Shown piece by piece: positions 57,315 to 64,000 of a stretch of DNA of 64,000 bases. The stretch comes from Caballeronia peredens (lineage in GTDB: Bacteria; Pseudomonadota; Gammaproteobacteria; Burkholderiales; Burkholderiaceae). Every line of letters begins with the position of its first letter. Positions within the stretch are counted from its first letter, which is position 1. The notes below the pieces were generated by a model. It worked only from the letters and a program-made list of their open reading frames with translations, searched no databases and was not told where the DNA came from. Where the stretch lies: the NCBI GenBank assembly GCA_001544595.2, contig FCOH02000009.1:172949-236948 (forward strand). The letters run 5' to 3'. Both the position numbers and the translations under genes were made by a program.

Positions 57315-59034
57315 AACATGCCCACTTAAAGAGGTCATCCAATTGCTTGGTGAAACCTGCGTCTGCGCGCGTGTAATAGGGGCCCACGATGTCGCGAGCT
57401 ACGCCTTCCATCTTGGAAATCGATTTGAACCATCCAGCCTTTCGGATGCGCGACGCTTCTCCCAAAATCTTGCGAGCCTCGGACATGTAGCCCAGCAAGT
57501 CCCCTTCGAGCTTAACTGTTTCGAGGTCCAACTCTCCGTTCGACCTCGTCTTGATGTGCTGGTCGACCTTGCCGTCCTCGGTAAGCTCAAGCGCTCGTTC
57601 GATGAGAGCGTCAATCGCATCATCCGGCAGACACGTGAAAAGCTCGTCTTCGAGGGCTTTGCCGTCTCGCCACGCGACGTGAAAACCCCCGGACGCTTTG
57701 AATTCCTCGACCACGGCGACCGTGGGAGTCTTGTCGTTGTCCTGCACCGCGGCGACTCGGTATCCAAGCTTGAGAAACGCTTTGGCTTTTTGGAAGCAAC
57801 GGTCAGCATCACCTCCGCCCGCGTCGACGTAAGAGACGCCGAACGATTGGAGCGACGGACTGGCATTTTGAACCCAGAAATCATCCAACCCACGAATTAG
57901 GCCTATCTCGCTCGCCCCTTCGCACACGATGACCGTTCGAGCAAGGAAGGCTTCGGGATAAAGGCGAATTGCTCCCTGAACGTCGTCGTCAGTGCCGACT
58001 AGCCGAGCCTGATGCGCGCCACCCTCGCTGCGAAGCACGAAGAGTTGTGACCCTGCCAGTTCCCTCAAAGTGACTGGCGAATGTGTCGTGATGAACGCCT
58101 GCAGCGGGGGCGGCGCCTCTTTCGAGCCAAGCGAATTGAGCAGGCGCGTGAGTCGGTGCGGTTCCAGCCCGTATTCAATCTCGTCCACCAGAATGACAGT
58201 GGCGAGCGCAGCGGCCGCACGATGTAGACCTGCAATCAGGAGTCGGCTTGAGCCAGTGCCAAGATTGCGCAACGGAATGCCCGTTTCATCGTGAAGCGAG
58301 ATGGCTCCTTCGCCGAAAGACACGGCATGCGCATCGAGAAGTGCCGTGGCGGCCGTGCCAACTGGCACCCCGAGACTTCTGGCGGTGTCGGTTACCGTTT
58401 TCAGCGTGTTCGCGAGTTGCGGCGCGGCTCGGGCACCAAAGCCAGTGCGCGCATCCCTCGCGGCTTGCACAAGTTCCAACCCCACGTCTGCGCGCTCATC
58501 GGAGAGTCTGTTCAGCACGGAGCCTTTGGTCCAAGACAGGTTGGCATTCGAATGTTGACCAAGCCTTGCCGGCGCAAGCGCTACACGGTCGGTCCATCGC
58601 AGCGCACGCGCCGGGTCTTCGCCGGTCGTCCGGTCGGAGTAGAGCGACCACACCGGCTCAAGGTCCGATTTCACCGTAAGCTGCACCGTGAGCGCGGTTT
58701 CCAACGTGCGCCGGGGCTCGTCCTCAACCTTTCCCGTGCTGAGGTCGAAGCCGCGCAGATACGGCCCGTAGTATTCGAGATTCTTCAGGGAGTCGGGTAG
58801 CGAGCCTAGCGTTAGCCTGATGACAATATCTTGCGTGACATCGAGATTGAAAAAATCTGTGTCGGAAATATTGAGATTTCGGCGAGCGCCAAGACAATAG
58901 TCGATGGCATCCAGAATCGTGGATTTGCCGCTGTCGCCGGGACCGATGAGGCAATTGATACCCGCCGACGGCGCCCAGGAAAGGGAGCGAATAGAACGAA
59001 AATTGTGGATTTCGACTTTGCGAATACGGACCAC
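57307..59034 (-). CDS. gajA: GajA-like OLD-family ATPase-TOPRIM nuclease (Gabija)
   Basis: I use the GTG at 59034, which has GGAGA upstream and gives 575 residues, nearly the known GajA size (about 578). An SMC-like ATPase domain (KVEIHNFRSIRSLSW, Walker A GPGDSGKST, VILVDEIEYGLEPHRL) is followed by a TOPRIM nuclease domain with the acidic triad in VIVCEGASEIGLI, VDAGGGDAD and VQDNDKTP. GajA nicks DNA at specific sequences when nucleotides are depleted during phage replication. Gene order gajA-gajB with overlapping ends is that of Gabija. Confidence 0.88.
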   Translation of the reverse strand: MVRIRKVEIHNFRSIRSLSWAPSAGINCLIGPGDSGKSTILDAIDYCLGARRNLNISDTDFFNLDVTQDIVIRLTLGSLPDSLKNLEYYGPYLRGFDLSTGKVEDEPRRTLETALTVQLTVKSDLEPVWSLYSDRTTGEDPARALRWTDRVALAPARLGQHSNANLSWTKGSVLNRLSDERADVGLELVQAARDARTGFGARAAPQLANTLKTVTDTARSLGVPVGTAATALLDAHAVSFGEGAISLHDETGIPLRNLGTGSSRLLIAGLHRAAAALATVILVDEIEYGLEPHRLTRLLNSLGSKEAPPPLQAFITTHSPVTLRELAGSQLFVLRSEGGAHQARLVGTDDDVQGAIRLYPEAFLARTVIVCEGASEIGLIRGLDDFWVQNASPSLQSFGVSYVDAGGGDADRCFQKAKAFLKLGYRVAAVQDNDKTPTVAVVEEFKASGGFHVAWRDGKALEDELFTCLPDDAIDALIERALELTEDGKVDQHIKTRSNGELDLETVKLEGDLLGYMSEARKILGEASRIRKAGWFKSISKMEGVARDIVGPYYTRADAGFTKQLDDLFKWACYA

Positions 59035-59322
59035 TGCGTCTCCTACAGATATGCGAACCGCAATATCATGCGCAACTGCGGGCACGTCTTACGAACGTCG
59101 CCAACAGTCGAACGGCCGCACCGAGGCGCTGCATGATTGATGGCGTGCCGCTACGAACGTCGCTTGAGGACATGGTGCTCACAGGCCAAGCGTGGAAGGT
59201 TTGCTTTGACTCTCGCCGGGAGAGGGTTCGGCACCACCGACATACGAGGCGCGAGGCGCTTACTGTATCTTAGGTATGCAACAAGCACCAAGGCGCTCCC
59301 GATTCCTGCTGGCCGCGCTGGG

Positions 59323-59766
59323 TCAGTCGTAATACTTCACAAGTTGAATAAAGCCGCTTTCCAGGCGTCGAACGCCGAAGTCATGGCCGAGCGCTTGGCT
59401 AACCGCGAAGCCGCCAAACTGTACACCGCCGCCGAACGTGACGCCCGGCGTCATTTGTACGCCGTTGATGTCGACAGGGATTTTCGGCGTCAGGTTGCCG
59501 TTCGAGTCAATGGCAAAAATCTGGTCGAAATGAACACGCGTGAGACCGTCTGTGTCCGAAGCGGGCGGCTGTTGGGCGGCGCTTTGCTGCGAGGCACGTG
59601 CGTCTCCACCTGTCGCCTGCGACGGCGATGCATTCAAACTTTCCGACGCGGCCCCGGACGAAACAGCGCCTGCTCCCTGGGTTGCCACTTCCTGCTTGTC
59701 GCCACATGCCGCCAAGACTGCGAGCGCGAGACACGCAGAGACGAGCGTCATTTTCTTGAAAATCAT
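59323..59766 (-). CDS. Small lipoprotein
   Basis: The 147-residue protein starts at the ATG at 59766 with a lipoprotein signal peptide; the lipobox LAVLAACG places the acylated cysteine at residue 21. A Ser/Ala/Gln-rich linker (about residues 25-70) leads to a compact C-terminal domain with VDINGVQMTPGVTFGGGVQF. No function known. It lies behind gajA, on the same strand, but 288 bases upstream of it, so co-transcription is unclear. Confidence 0.75.
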   Translation of the reverse strand: MIFKKMTLVSACLALAVLAACGDKQEVATQGAGAVSSGAASESLNASPSQATGGDARASQQSAAQQPPASDTDGLTRVHFDQIFAIDSNGNLTPKIPVDINGVQMTPGVTFGGGVQFGGFAVSQALGHDFGVRRLESGFIQLVKYYD

Positions 59767-59907
59767 TTGTCAATATCCTGAAAGTCGGCGTTCCCGACCT
59801 CCGTGATAACGGCAGCCTTTGCTACTTCTTGACCCTGAGCATCTGAGCTACATCAGCCAGCCCAAAGTTCGTTAATATGGCAGCCTGCTATCCGAACGAG
59901 GACGTTT

Positions 59908-60135
59908 TTGAAGGCCGATGCTGTCATCAATCAAGAAAGACAAAGGCTTTTGGAAACCGCAGGCAAAAACCAACGCGCGCTGAAAGCCATCGTGCGAGTC
60001 GGGTGGGACAACAAAAGCGGCCAACTGCAATGCGTAGGGTGCGCAGCATTCGTTTCAAAGCCGCGCGGGCGCCGACCCATGACATTCGAAGCGCTCATTG
60101 ATGTACTGAAGAACCCAGAAGCGGTCTCCGCGTGA
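59908..60135 (+). CDS. Small hypothetical protein
   Basis: A 75-residue ORF from a TTG at 59908 with a weak GAGGAC ribosome-binding site. The amino-acid sequence is regular, with a central VRVGWDNKSGQLQCVGCAA strand-like region and a helical end (MTFEALIDVLKNPEA). No family recognised. Confidence 0.4.
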   Translation: MKADAVINQERQRLLETAGKNQRALKAIVRVGWDNKSGQLQCVGCAAFVSKPRGRRPMTFEALIDVLKNPEAVSA

Positions 60136-60289
60136 CGTACGATACGAACGAGCCGCGGTCACACGACGAATGCCGAAGGCAGAGGGCCGCGATTTCAACT
60201 CCAAGCTTGCGCCCCGGCGGTGGGCGACTTGAACTCAGGGTGCCGCGTCCTAAAATCAAGACATCGTACTCACCGCCGGGCAGTCTTAA

Positions 60290-60646
60290 ATGTTACCTTC
60301 CGTTCCCTTCGATTTGCGAGTGCAGGCCGAAATGCTGACCTTCCTCGTCGTCTCCCATCTCGCGACGAAGTTCGCCACCGGGAGTTGGATGTCAATCGAG
60401 AGCACGGTCGAGTCTTCGATTTACTGGTCGAAGTCAATGCTGCGCGACGAAGATGTCGTGCGCAGAGTCATGCTCACAAGTCGCTCGCTATCAATTGCGG
60501 AGACTATCGAAGAAGCAACGGGTCTCACGCTCAATGGCAGCGCTCTAGCATCCATCTTTGACAGCAATCTGCGGCTGGACTTCTCCTCTGCCACGACTCG
60601 CGATATTTTCGACCGGTGTCACATGTATCTTTTGCCGGTCAAGTAG
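60290..60646 (+). CDS. Hypothetical protein
   Basis: A 118-residue ORF with an ATG start. Hydrophobic strands near the N-terminus (LTFLVVSHLATKFA) and an even composition suggest a real, globular protein, but I see no known motif and no ribosome-binding site worth noting. Its neighbours give no clue. Confidence 0.4.
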   Translation: MLPSVPFDLRVQAEMLTFLVVSHLATKFATGSWMSIESTVESSIYWSKSMLRDEDVVRRVMLTSRSLSIAETIEEATGLTLNGSALASIFDSNLRLDFSSATTRDIFDRCHMYLLPVK

Positions 60647-61023
60647 GGTCGAGACCATACTTCGAACTACGCTGGACCCTCAAGCAAGCAATGACGACAA
60701 CGCCCGCGCCGTGAATGCCGGCTGAGCCGTTGCATTGCTCAACATTGTTCGGCGGCTCCAGGCTTACGGGTAATACGCGCTGTACATCGACGGCCGTGAT
60801 GGCTTCAGTAGAGCAGCGCGGGCGCTGCTTTGCTCAAAGCGATTTAGAAACGAACAATTTTGGAGGTGGCAGCGCTGCGAAATCAAGCGTAGCGCGAGGG
60901 GCAAAGCACACCGGCGATGACGCAAAGATGACGGAAATATCATTTCCACGTCACCGGACCGCACCGAGTACCAGCCAAACTCACGTCGTATGGGAAGTCA
61001 AACGTCTAAGAGAGGGGAACGGT
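60647..61023. other. Gap before the DUF4148 gene
   Basis: No gene supported; the ribosome-binding site (GAGAGGGGAAC) of the next gene lies at its end. Confidence 0.4.
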
Positions 61024-61290
61024 ATGAAGCGCTTGACAGTCATCTCCCTGAGTCTGGTCGTCGTTTGTGCCGGCGGTGCCTTCACGCTGCCAGTAGGTCT
61101 AGCTCAAGCAAAGACCAGAGAACAAGCGAGAACCGAGCTCGAACAAGCTTGGCGGGACGGCTGGCTGCCTTACAGGCGCTCTGAGTATCCGCCATCTCCA
61201 GCGACGCTAGACAGAAACAAAAAACGCTACTTCACTCAACATCCCGAAGGTGTCGAGTCAGGAGCCAACGCCAAAAAGCGGACAGACTGA
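61024..61290 (+). CDS. DUF4148-family small periplasmic protein
   Basis: The ATG at 61024 has a strong AGAGGGGAA ribosome-binding site and yields 88 residues. A signal peptide (hydrophobic core ISLSLVVVCAGGAFTLPVG, cleavage near AQA) is followed by TREQARTELEQAWRDGWLPY, the DUF4148 signature. Such proteins occur in many copies in Burkholderia genomes; their function is unknown. A terminator follows after 8 bases. Confidence 0.85.
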   Translation: MKRLTVISLSLVVVCAGGAFTLPVGLAQAKTREQARTELEQAWRDGWLPYRRSEYPPSPATLDRNKKRYFTQHPEGVESGANAKKRTD

Positions 61291-61298
61291 GCTAAACA

Positions 61299-61329
61299 CT
61301 CCGAGAAAGACGGAACTCTCGGGGTTTTT
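61299..61329 (+). terminator. Hairpin terminator after the DUF4148 gene
   Basis: CCGAGA and TCTCGG pair around a 10-base loop, followed by GGTTTTTG. Likely a rho-independent terminator. Confidence 0.65.
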
Positions 61330-61441
61330 GATGTTTTGGCCATGATTCGGCCAACCGAAGAACCGCCAACTAAAAATGTCAATTACCCGGAGTTTAGGGT
61401 CATGGCGGATTGGACTGAGGTCAGAATGAATAGCGACGTAG

Positions 61442-61726
61442 TCATTGTTTAGAAAGCGCGGTCTCGCGTCCGCCGGAATCGCGGGCTTGGTGCCAAATCT
61501 CAACTGCCTCCTTCGCCACGTAAATGCTGATGGCAACACCGACAACCAGGTCGGCATACCGCCATCCGGACGCTAGGACCACCAAGCCTGATGCAAGAAC
61601 ACCGAAATTCGCCACCACGTCAGCGCGCGTACAAATCCAGCTCGCTCGCAGCACACGCTCGTTACGGGCTAAGTTCGGGCGGAGCAGGCGCCACACCTGC
61701 GGCTGTTGCAAATCAGACCGCGGCAA
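61442..61726 (-). pseudogene. Cation-diffusion-facilitator fragment (C-terminal half of membrane domain)
   Basis: Only 94 residues remain. RASWICTRADVVANFGVLAS and the following RYADLVVGVAIS match transmembrane segments 5-6 of CDF metal efflux proteins (CzcD/ZitB type; pattern WLC-R-D-V-A-N). The first four membrane segments and most of the start region are absent, so it is a remnant, perhaps left from a metal-resistance transposon. Confidence 0.7.
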
Positions 61727-61857
61727 TGCTCGGAATGCGGCATCTATTCTGACGGACCTATCGGGTACCTCGCGAACTCTATTTGACTACCCAGCGCCTA
61801 TTCGAACTGTCAGCACGTTGTGAGCCTATCAAGAGCGAGTCGGAGTGCGTTCATCTT

Positions 61858-61887
61858 GGCCCGTCGCTCGCGACGGGCCTTTTTTTC
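61858..61887 (+). terminator. Strong hairpin terminator without an obvious upstream gene
   Basis: GGCCCGTCG and CGACGGGCC form a 9-bp stem with a 4-base loop and run into seven T residues. No + strand gene ends just before it; it may end a small transcript or belong to a lost gene. Confidence 0.75.
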
Positions 61888-61911
61888 CAGCTTGTCGAAC
61901 GTTTGCGCGTT

Positions 61912-62415
61912 TCAACGTGACGAATGCACAAAAGGGTTGATTGGCTGCACCTTCTTGCGGTCCTTCACTCTCTCGAGCATCTGCACCTTGTCCCAGTCGG
62001 CCGACAACGCGTCAAGCGACCGCACGACATTTGATTCCAACGGTTGCAGCCCAGCGTCTCCGCCGAAATTTGATTTAAACGCGGTGTGGAAGCTGTATTG
62101 AAGGAGACCGGAGACGTCGCGAATGCGTTCCGGTGTGTCGGAGTCTGCGAACATCACCGATTCGAGCGAGAACGGGTCGTAGAAAACGAGGTTCGCGAAG
62201 CCGCTGTTGACCGCAACTTTCGGCTCTTCGCTGACGAGGAGTGAACCGACCAACTGAATAGTGCCTTTCATGCCCCTCGGCGTTTTGAAAACCCAGAGGC
62301 GCTTCGGCAACCGCTCCTTGAGTTCAACAATTTTCGCGGTGTTGGAACCAAAGTAGCCGATGTGCCCGTTCTTCAGGTCTTGCTCGAGTTTCTGCCAGTA
62401 GTAAAAGATATCCAT
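61912..62415 (-). CDS. EVE/PUA-like hypothetical protein
   Basis: The ATG at 62415 has GGGG at 5 bases upstream and gives 167 residues. The N-terminus (MDIFYYWQKLEQDLKNGHIG, then FGSNTAKI and ELKERLPKRLWVFKTPRGM) recalls EVE-type PUA-like domains that read modified nucleobases and are frequent in restriction and defence contexts. The aromatic cage residues cannot be judged by eye. It is isolated, with no visible partner gene. Confidence 0.55.
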   Translation of the reverse strand: MDIFYYWQKLEQDLKNGHIGYFGSNTAKIVELKERLPKRLWVFKTPRGMKGTIQLVGSLLVSEEPKVAVNSGFANLVFYDPFSLESVMFADSDTPERIRDVSGLLQYSFHTAFKSNFGGDAGLQPLESNVVRSLDALSADWDKVQMLERVKDRKKVQPINPFVHSSR

Positions 62416-62430
62416 TCCTTCCCCATCCAT

Positions 62431-62824
62431 CCTCGTCGGTTGTGGTCATATGCGACGACGTATGGTACCAACAGCGGACTGCGAGCCTGGGAGGCAATTA
62501 CAGAGACGTGGCGGGTCCCGCTATTTTTATTGGTGACCGTGTCCGGTGATTCAGAGGGCCCCTCCACTCCGAACGCTCACGACCGGACTGTTCTCAAGTT
62601 ACCAACAAAAGCTTTGTCATGTGTTGGAATCAATCATACATGCGGCTATCGTGACTCGACCGTATAGAGAGAAGAGGTTCAGGATTATTCTTTGTAAACA
62701 ACAAGTTAAACCGCTCGGCGTGCTGAGGTCGAACTTGGCACAGAACGTGAGTAAAGCTTAGCGAGCGAAAACCGCTCACAGTCCCGGCCCTTGCCGCCAC
62801 ACTACTTTTTATGGGTGAATCAAA
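62431..62824. other. Gap before the leader-peptide gene
   Basis: About 390 bases; no gene supported. Composition is more AT-rich near 62640-62720. The promoter of the leader-peptide gene should lie here. Confidence 0.35.
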
Positions 62825-63016
62825 ATGAGCACGCTGACTATTGTTGACTTGCACCGTGAGGAAGAACTTTCTCGTACCGAGATGGCCCATGTCGTTGGAG
62901 GGCGTGATGTGGACAAGGAAAAAGCACTTGTCGAAGCCTACCGTGTTATCAACTCGATAAACACCTTGGAGAATACGCCCGACCCGGCTCCCGCCCACGT
63001 CGGAATGAGGCTGTAG
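62825..63016 (+). CDS. Double-glycine leader peptide precursor (bacteriocin-type)
   Basis: The 63-residue protein starts MSTLTIVDLHREEELSRTEM and reaches AHVVGG at residues 21-26, matching the double-glycine leader consensus (L-S-x-x-E-M-x-x-V-x-GG). Cleavage after Gly26 would leave a 37-residue polar peptide without cysteine. Such leaders are exported by C39-peptidase ABC transporters, none of which is in the window. Similar peptides occur in many copies in Burkholderiales; a secreted signal or bacteriocin-like role is inferred. Confidence 0.65.
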   Translation: MSTLTIVDLHREEELSRTEMAHVVGGRDVDKEKALVEAYRVINSINTLENTPDPAPAHVGMRL

Positions 63017-63468
63017 TCCCGAACCGCTGACGAAGGGTATGGGTCTGCTCCTTCGAGCAAATGCGTTGGCGTGGCGTAGCATCTGCGGGGATACGTCACT
63101 CGGCGCTTGCACGCGAAAATACAAACAGAACGTGAAACCAGTTGAAAGAATGATGAAGAGGCTGCTGCGGTCGCGCGTGTGGCGGTGGCCGCTCGGGCAG
63201 TTTAGGTTGCCTCCGCCGTCCTTGAGAAGCACTTCTGCGACACGACCTCCGGATGGGGCGATAGAGGTCTGCAGGATAATATCGGGCATCAACTTGACGG
63301 ATAAGAGAGGGGAAAGATACGGCCGTCCAACGCCCTGCTGAAATCGCGAAGCAATACGCAGAACTCGATTACTTGGACGCACTTTTTGCGTTTGGGCTGC
63401 GATTGTGCCCGAGGATTGAAACTCTGCTGCGCTGCCTAGGTCGAGGGGTAGTTACTTCTGGAGGCCAT
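63017..63468. other. Gap between the leader peptide and the last gene
   Basis: About 450 bases with no supported gene; an in-frame extension of the next gene up to 63373 is possible but lacks an ATG and good ribosome-binding site. Confidence 0.35.
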
Positions 63469-63783
63469 ATGCTCGAACTCTCCGGCGACGCCGTGCTTAT
63501 AGTGGTCGAGGTCGACACTCAAGAAGAGGAGCGCATCGTTTTGACGGCAAAAGACTTCCACACCGAGAAGCGGTCGATGCTCGACGATGACGTCATGCGG
63601 GACGACGAAGACGGTGAATACGTCGCCGACGTGAGTGCCCTCGGGTACGACTTCAGGATTGTCGCGACGCCACCGAACAATCTTGAAATCGAGGATGACC
63701 CAGAAGAAATTCGCGTTGAGATTGCTGAGAATCACATAGAGTTTTTCGAACCCACCGATGGTGATGACGAAATTGAAGACTGA
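63469..63783 (+). CDS. Small acidic hypothetical protein
   Basis: The ATG at 63469 follows CTGGAGG at good spacing and gives 104 residues. The product is strongly acidic (LDDDVMRDDEDGEYV and a C-terminal DGDDEIED tail) and looks beta-rich (AVLIVVEVDTQEEERIVL). Acidic proteins of this size include DNA mimics and immunity proteins, but no family is recognised. The window ends 217 bases downstream with nothing further. Confidence 0.5.
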   Translation: MLELSGDAVLIVVEVDTQEEERIVLTAKDFHTEKRSMLDDDVMRDDEDGEYVADVSALGYDFRIVATPPNNLEIEDDPEEIRVEIAENHIEFFEPTDGDDEIED

Positions 63784-64000
63784 CTCCTAGCTCCCTGTGA
63801 AGGCTCGTCGTGTGTATCGTGGCATTTCCGGAAGGCAGCACATTCCTTCCGATGGACGAGTGCTGTCCGGGTCCTTCTTCGACCAGTCTCATGTCAGCGG
63901 GGCTGCGCGCCTCAGAACCAACTTGAACCGCCCCGGGAATCGTGGAGGCTGGTTGGTTTAAGTTAATGCGGGTTCGGCGACCGGTGTTGCAAGTTGCCGA

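Larger units (their letters stand above)
34488..64000. mobile_element. Genomic (defence) island, left junction inside thyA, right end outside window
   Basis: From 34488 onward GC content drops visibly, gene density falls, and orphan, decayed and defence-related genes replace the conserved core. Contents include AlpA- and Xre-type regulators, HipA, an ImmA/IrrE cassette, a Pycsar-like operon, a GIY-YIG gene, Gabija, and remnants of tnpB and a cation-efflux gene. No integrase, transposase or conjugation gene is visible, so the element type is undetermined. The sharp junction in the thyA frame is the best boundary evidence. Confidence 0.8.

Noticed and set aside
59137..59781. + strand open frame of 214 codons
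   Set aside because: Antisense to the lipoprotein gene, which has a clear signal peptide and lipobox; Arg/Cys-rich composition.
34488..64000. Integrase, transposase or conjugation genes that would define the island as ICE, prophage or transposon
   Set aside because: None found in either strand apart from the tnpB-like remnants; therefore the element type is left open.
1..64000. CRISPR arrays, rRNA and tRNA genes
   Set aside because: No regularly spaced repeat series and no recognisable rRNA or tRNA sequence was found by eye.

Overview
The window comes from a Burkholderiales chromosome, most likely Burkholderia, Paraburkholderia or Caballeronia. Three things point there: the very GC-rich coding sequence, the gene orders lapA-lapB-ugd-rfaE-hldD, metN-metI-metQ and rpsP-rimM-trmD-rplS, and lineage-typical genes such as a lysine/alanine-tailed HU protein and a DUF4148 protein. 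The species assignment is inference from remembered gene order and protein similarity; no database was searched.

Bases 1 to about 34,487 are conserved core. In order they hold envelope and LPS genes (lapA fragment, lapB, ugd, rfaE, hldD), a secreted ComEA-like protein, cysM, mltB, a histone-deacetylase-like amidohydrolase, an alpha/beta hydrolase, the methionine importer metNIQ, etfBA with an acyl-CoA dehydrogenase, dadA with a divergent Lrp-type regulator, and a radical-SAM gene (PA0069 family) behind an almost perfect LexA box. They continue with the ribosomal operon rpsP-rimM-trmD-rplS, a CoA-type Nudix hydrolase, a CbiB-like protein, an rsgA/M48 peptidase cluster, orn, a MoaB/Mog protein, yjgA, pmbA, folA, a sigma-54 activator and thyA. 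Hairpin terminators are visible after several of these units.

The core ends inside thyA. The reading frame follows thymidylate synthase up to the Gly-Asp-Ala-His motif at 34487, then runs into 12 unrelated codons and a stop. Everything to the right (34,488-64,000) is accessory DNA with lower GC, many short or orphan genes and several decayed genes. The other end of the insertion is not in the window, and no integrase or transposase was found, so the mechanism is unknown.

The accessory region is a defence and toxin-antitoxin island. From left to right it holds an AlpA-like and an Xre regulator; a + strand run with a metallophosphoesterase, proteins resembling Xre/MbcA/ParS antitoxins, a HAD phosphatase of the RNA-repair-associated type, a HipA kinase and a DUF6088 (AbiEi-like) protein; a CoiA-like protein; and an Xre-ImmA/IrrE peptidase pair lying between two apparent tnpB remnants. 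These are followed by a twice-frameshifted gene next to a three-gene Pycsar-like operon (cNMP-binding-TIR effector, pyrimidine cyclase and a second cyclase-fold protein), an HU gene, a DUF4041/GIY-YIG gene split by one in-frame amber codon, a Gabija pair (GajA, GajB), a lipoprotein, a cation-efflux fragment, an EVE/PUA-like protein and a double-glycine leader peptide.

The two observations most worth following are the Pycsar operon carrying two different cyclase-fold proteins, and the insertion of the island into an essential-pathway gene (thyA).
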